Below are positions 63,692 through 64,000 of a stretch of 64,000 nucleotides of DNA, piece after piece; position 1 is the stretch's first letter; each line of letters starts with the position of its first letter. Location: assembly GCA_903882935.1 (NCBI GenBank), contig CAIRZB010000108.1, positions 1 through 64,000 of the forward strand. Direction: 5' to 3'. Source of the stretch: an uncultured Parafilimonas sp. Lineage in GTDB: Bacteria; Bacteroidota; Bacteroidia; Chitinophagales; Chitinophagaceae. A program made the position numbers and the translations under genes. The notes beneath the pieces were generated by a model. That model ran no database searches. It worked only from the letters and a program-made list of their open reading frames with translations, and was not told the origin of the DNA.

Positions 63692-64000
63692 TTGAAAAAA
63701 GCAACCGCAATATTTTTTCTCGCAATATACCTGTTTTCAACAACGGAAATGCACCAGTTGTTGAAGCTGCCAGTGGTTTTTCAACATTACGCCGAGCACA
63801 AACTGATGAACGGCAACATTTCTTTCCTACAGTTTTTAGATATGCATTATATGCATGGCAGCCCCATGGACAGCGACCACGACAGAGACATGCAACTGCC
63901 GTTTAAAACCATTGATGACTGCGTTTACTTTGTTTCCAATGTGTTTATCCCGCTGTTACAACAGCCGTCCATAAGCGCACCGGCATTGGTGGGGCAAAAG
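63692..64000 (+). CDS. Conserved hypothetical exported protein (5' part)
   Basis: The reading frame is open from TTG 63692 to the window end (103 codons). It starts LKKATAIFFLAIYLFSTTE, a signal peptide, then HQLLKLPVVFQHYAEHKLMNGNISFLQFLDMHYMHGSPMDSDHDRD, a pattern I know from Bacteroidota proteins of unknown role rich in His/Asp. The gene continues outside the window. Confidence 0.7.
   Translation, partial: MKKATAIFFLAIYLFSTTEMHQLLKLPVVFQHYAEHKLMNGNISFLQFLDMHYMHGSPMDSDHDRDMQLPFKTIDDCVYFVSNVFIPLLQQPSISAPALVGQK

Noticed and set aside
63607-63906. 99-codon frame near the right edge
   Set aside because: It overlaps the better frame from 63692, which has a signal peptide and known pattern and stays open to the edge.
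1-64000. CRISPR arrays, rRNA genes and other tRNA genes
   Set aside because: No regularly spaced repeats with unique spacers, no rRNA-like sequence, and no second full cloverleaf. The attR copy lacks the 5' half of the tRNA.

Overview
The window is a bacterial chromosome segment that looks like Bacteroidota, most likely a Chitinophagaceae-like lineage. The evidence is a gliding-motility/type IX-secretion type PKD protein, -7 boxes of the TAnnTTTG type, few Shine-Dalgarno sites in front of the flanking genes, AsnRS of the usual form, and a deoxyhypusine-synthase-like gene. Gene functions are read from motifs in the translated sequence; no database search was possible.

Left flank (1-7117): end of an unidentified membrane gene, a sugar-transporter/fructokinase operon, a lipoprotein, an amidohydrolase gene carrying two in-frame palindromic inserts, asnS, and tRNA-Phe(GAA).

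Integrated element (7069-51452): a 50-bp direct repeat of the 3' part of tRNA-Phe (7069-7118 and 51403-51452) brackets about 44.4 kb. A tyrosine recombinase gene lies just inside the right repeat. From left to right the element holds: a Hachiman-like pair (nuclease plus helicase); a mobilisation block (small DNA-binding and accessory proteins, coupling protein, membrane protein, MobF relaxase) interleaved with five prepilin-like genes; an orphan cytosine methyltransferase; an ArdC-type protein and an IS110-family insertion; a type I restriction-modification operon with an added metallopeptidase; a second, P4-type integrase with an AlpA-like regulator and a truncated paralogue; a sixth prepilin-like gene; SSB and a DnaJ-domain protein; a Phd/PIN toxin-antitoxin pair; an AbiE pair; and a four-gene ubiquitin-like conjugation operon (Ubl, E2, JAB peptidase, E1) divergent from an XRE/ImmA pair, with three operator-like palindromes between them.

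The element is a mosaic. Some modules (methyltransferase, ArdC block, IS110, P4 integrase, Phd/PIN) have Shine-Dalgarno sequences, and Phd/PIN and AbiE have sigma70-like TTGnnn-17-TATAnT promoters. Others look Bacteroidota-like. Three copies of a structured 260-370 bp non-coding repeat and two copies of a 90-bp hairpin repeat lie at module boundaries.

The most unusual signals are: (1) six prepilin-like genes on a mobile element with no pilus assembly machinery in view, one with a 14-nt homopolymer inside its leader codons and one with five pentanucleotide units at its start, which suggests phase variation; (2) the ubiquitin-like operon with a coiled-coil Ubl ending Gly-Gly-Gly-Gly-Tyr-Glu and a palindrome-controlled divergent promoter; (3) the density of defence genes in one tRNA-integrated unit.

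Right flank (51453-64000): a hypothetical exported protein, a frameshifted aldo/keto reductase, an Imm32-like protein, a TPR protein, a DHS-like enzyme, several exported or membrane proteins, a two-component system, a PKD/T9SS protein, a repeat-rich intergenic region, and the start of a conserved hypothetical gene.
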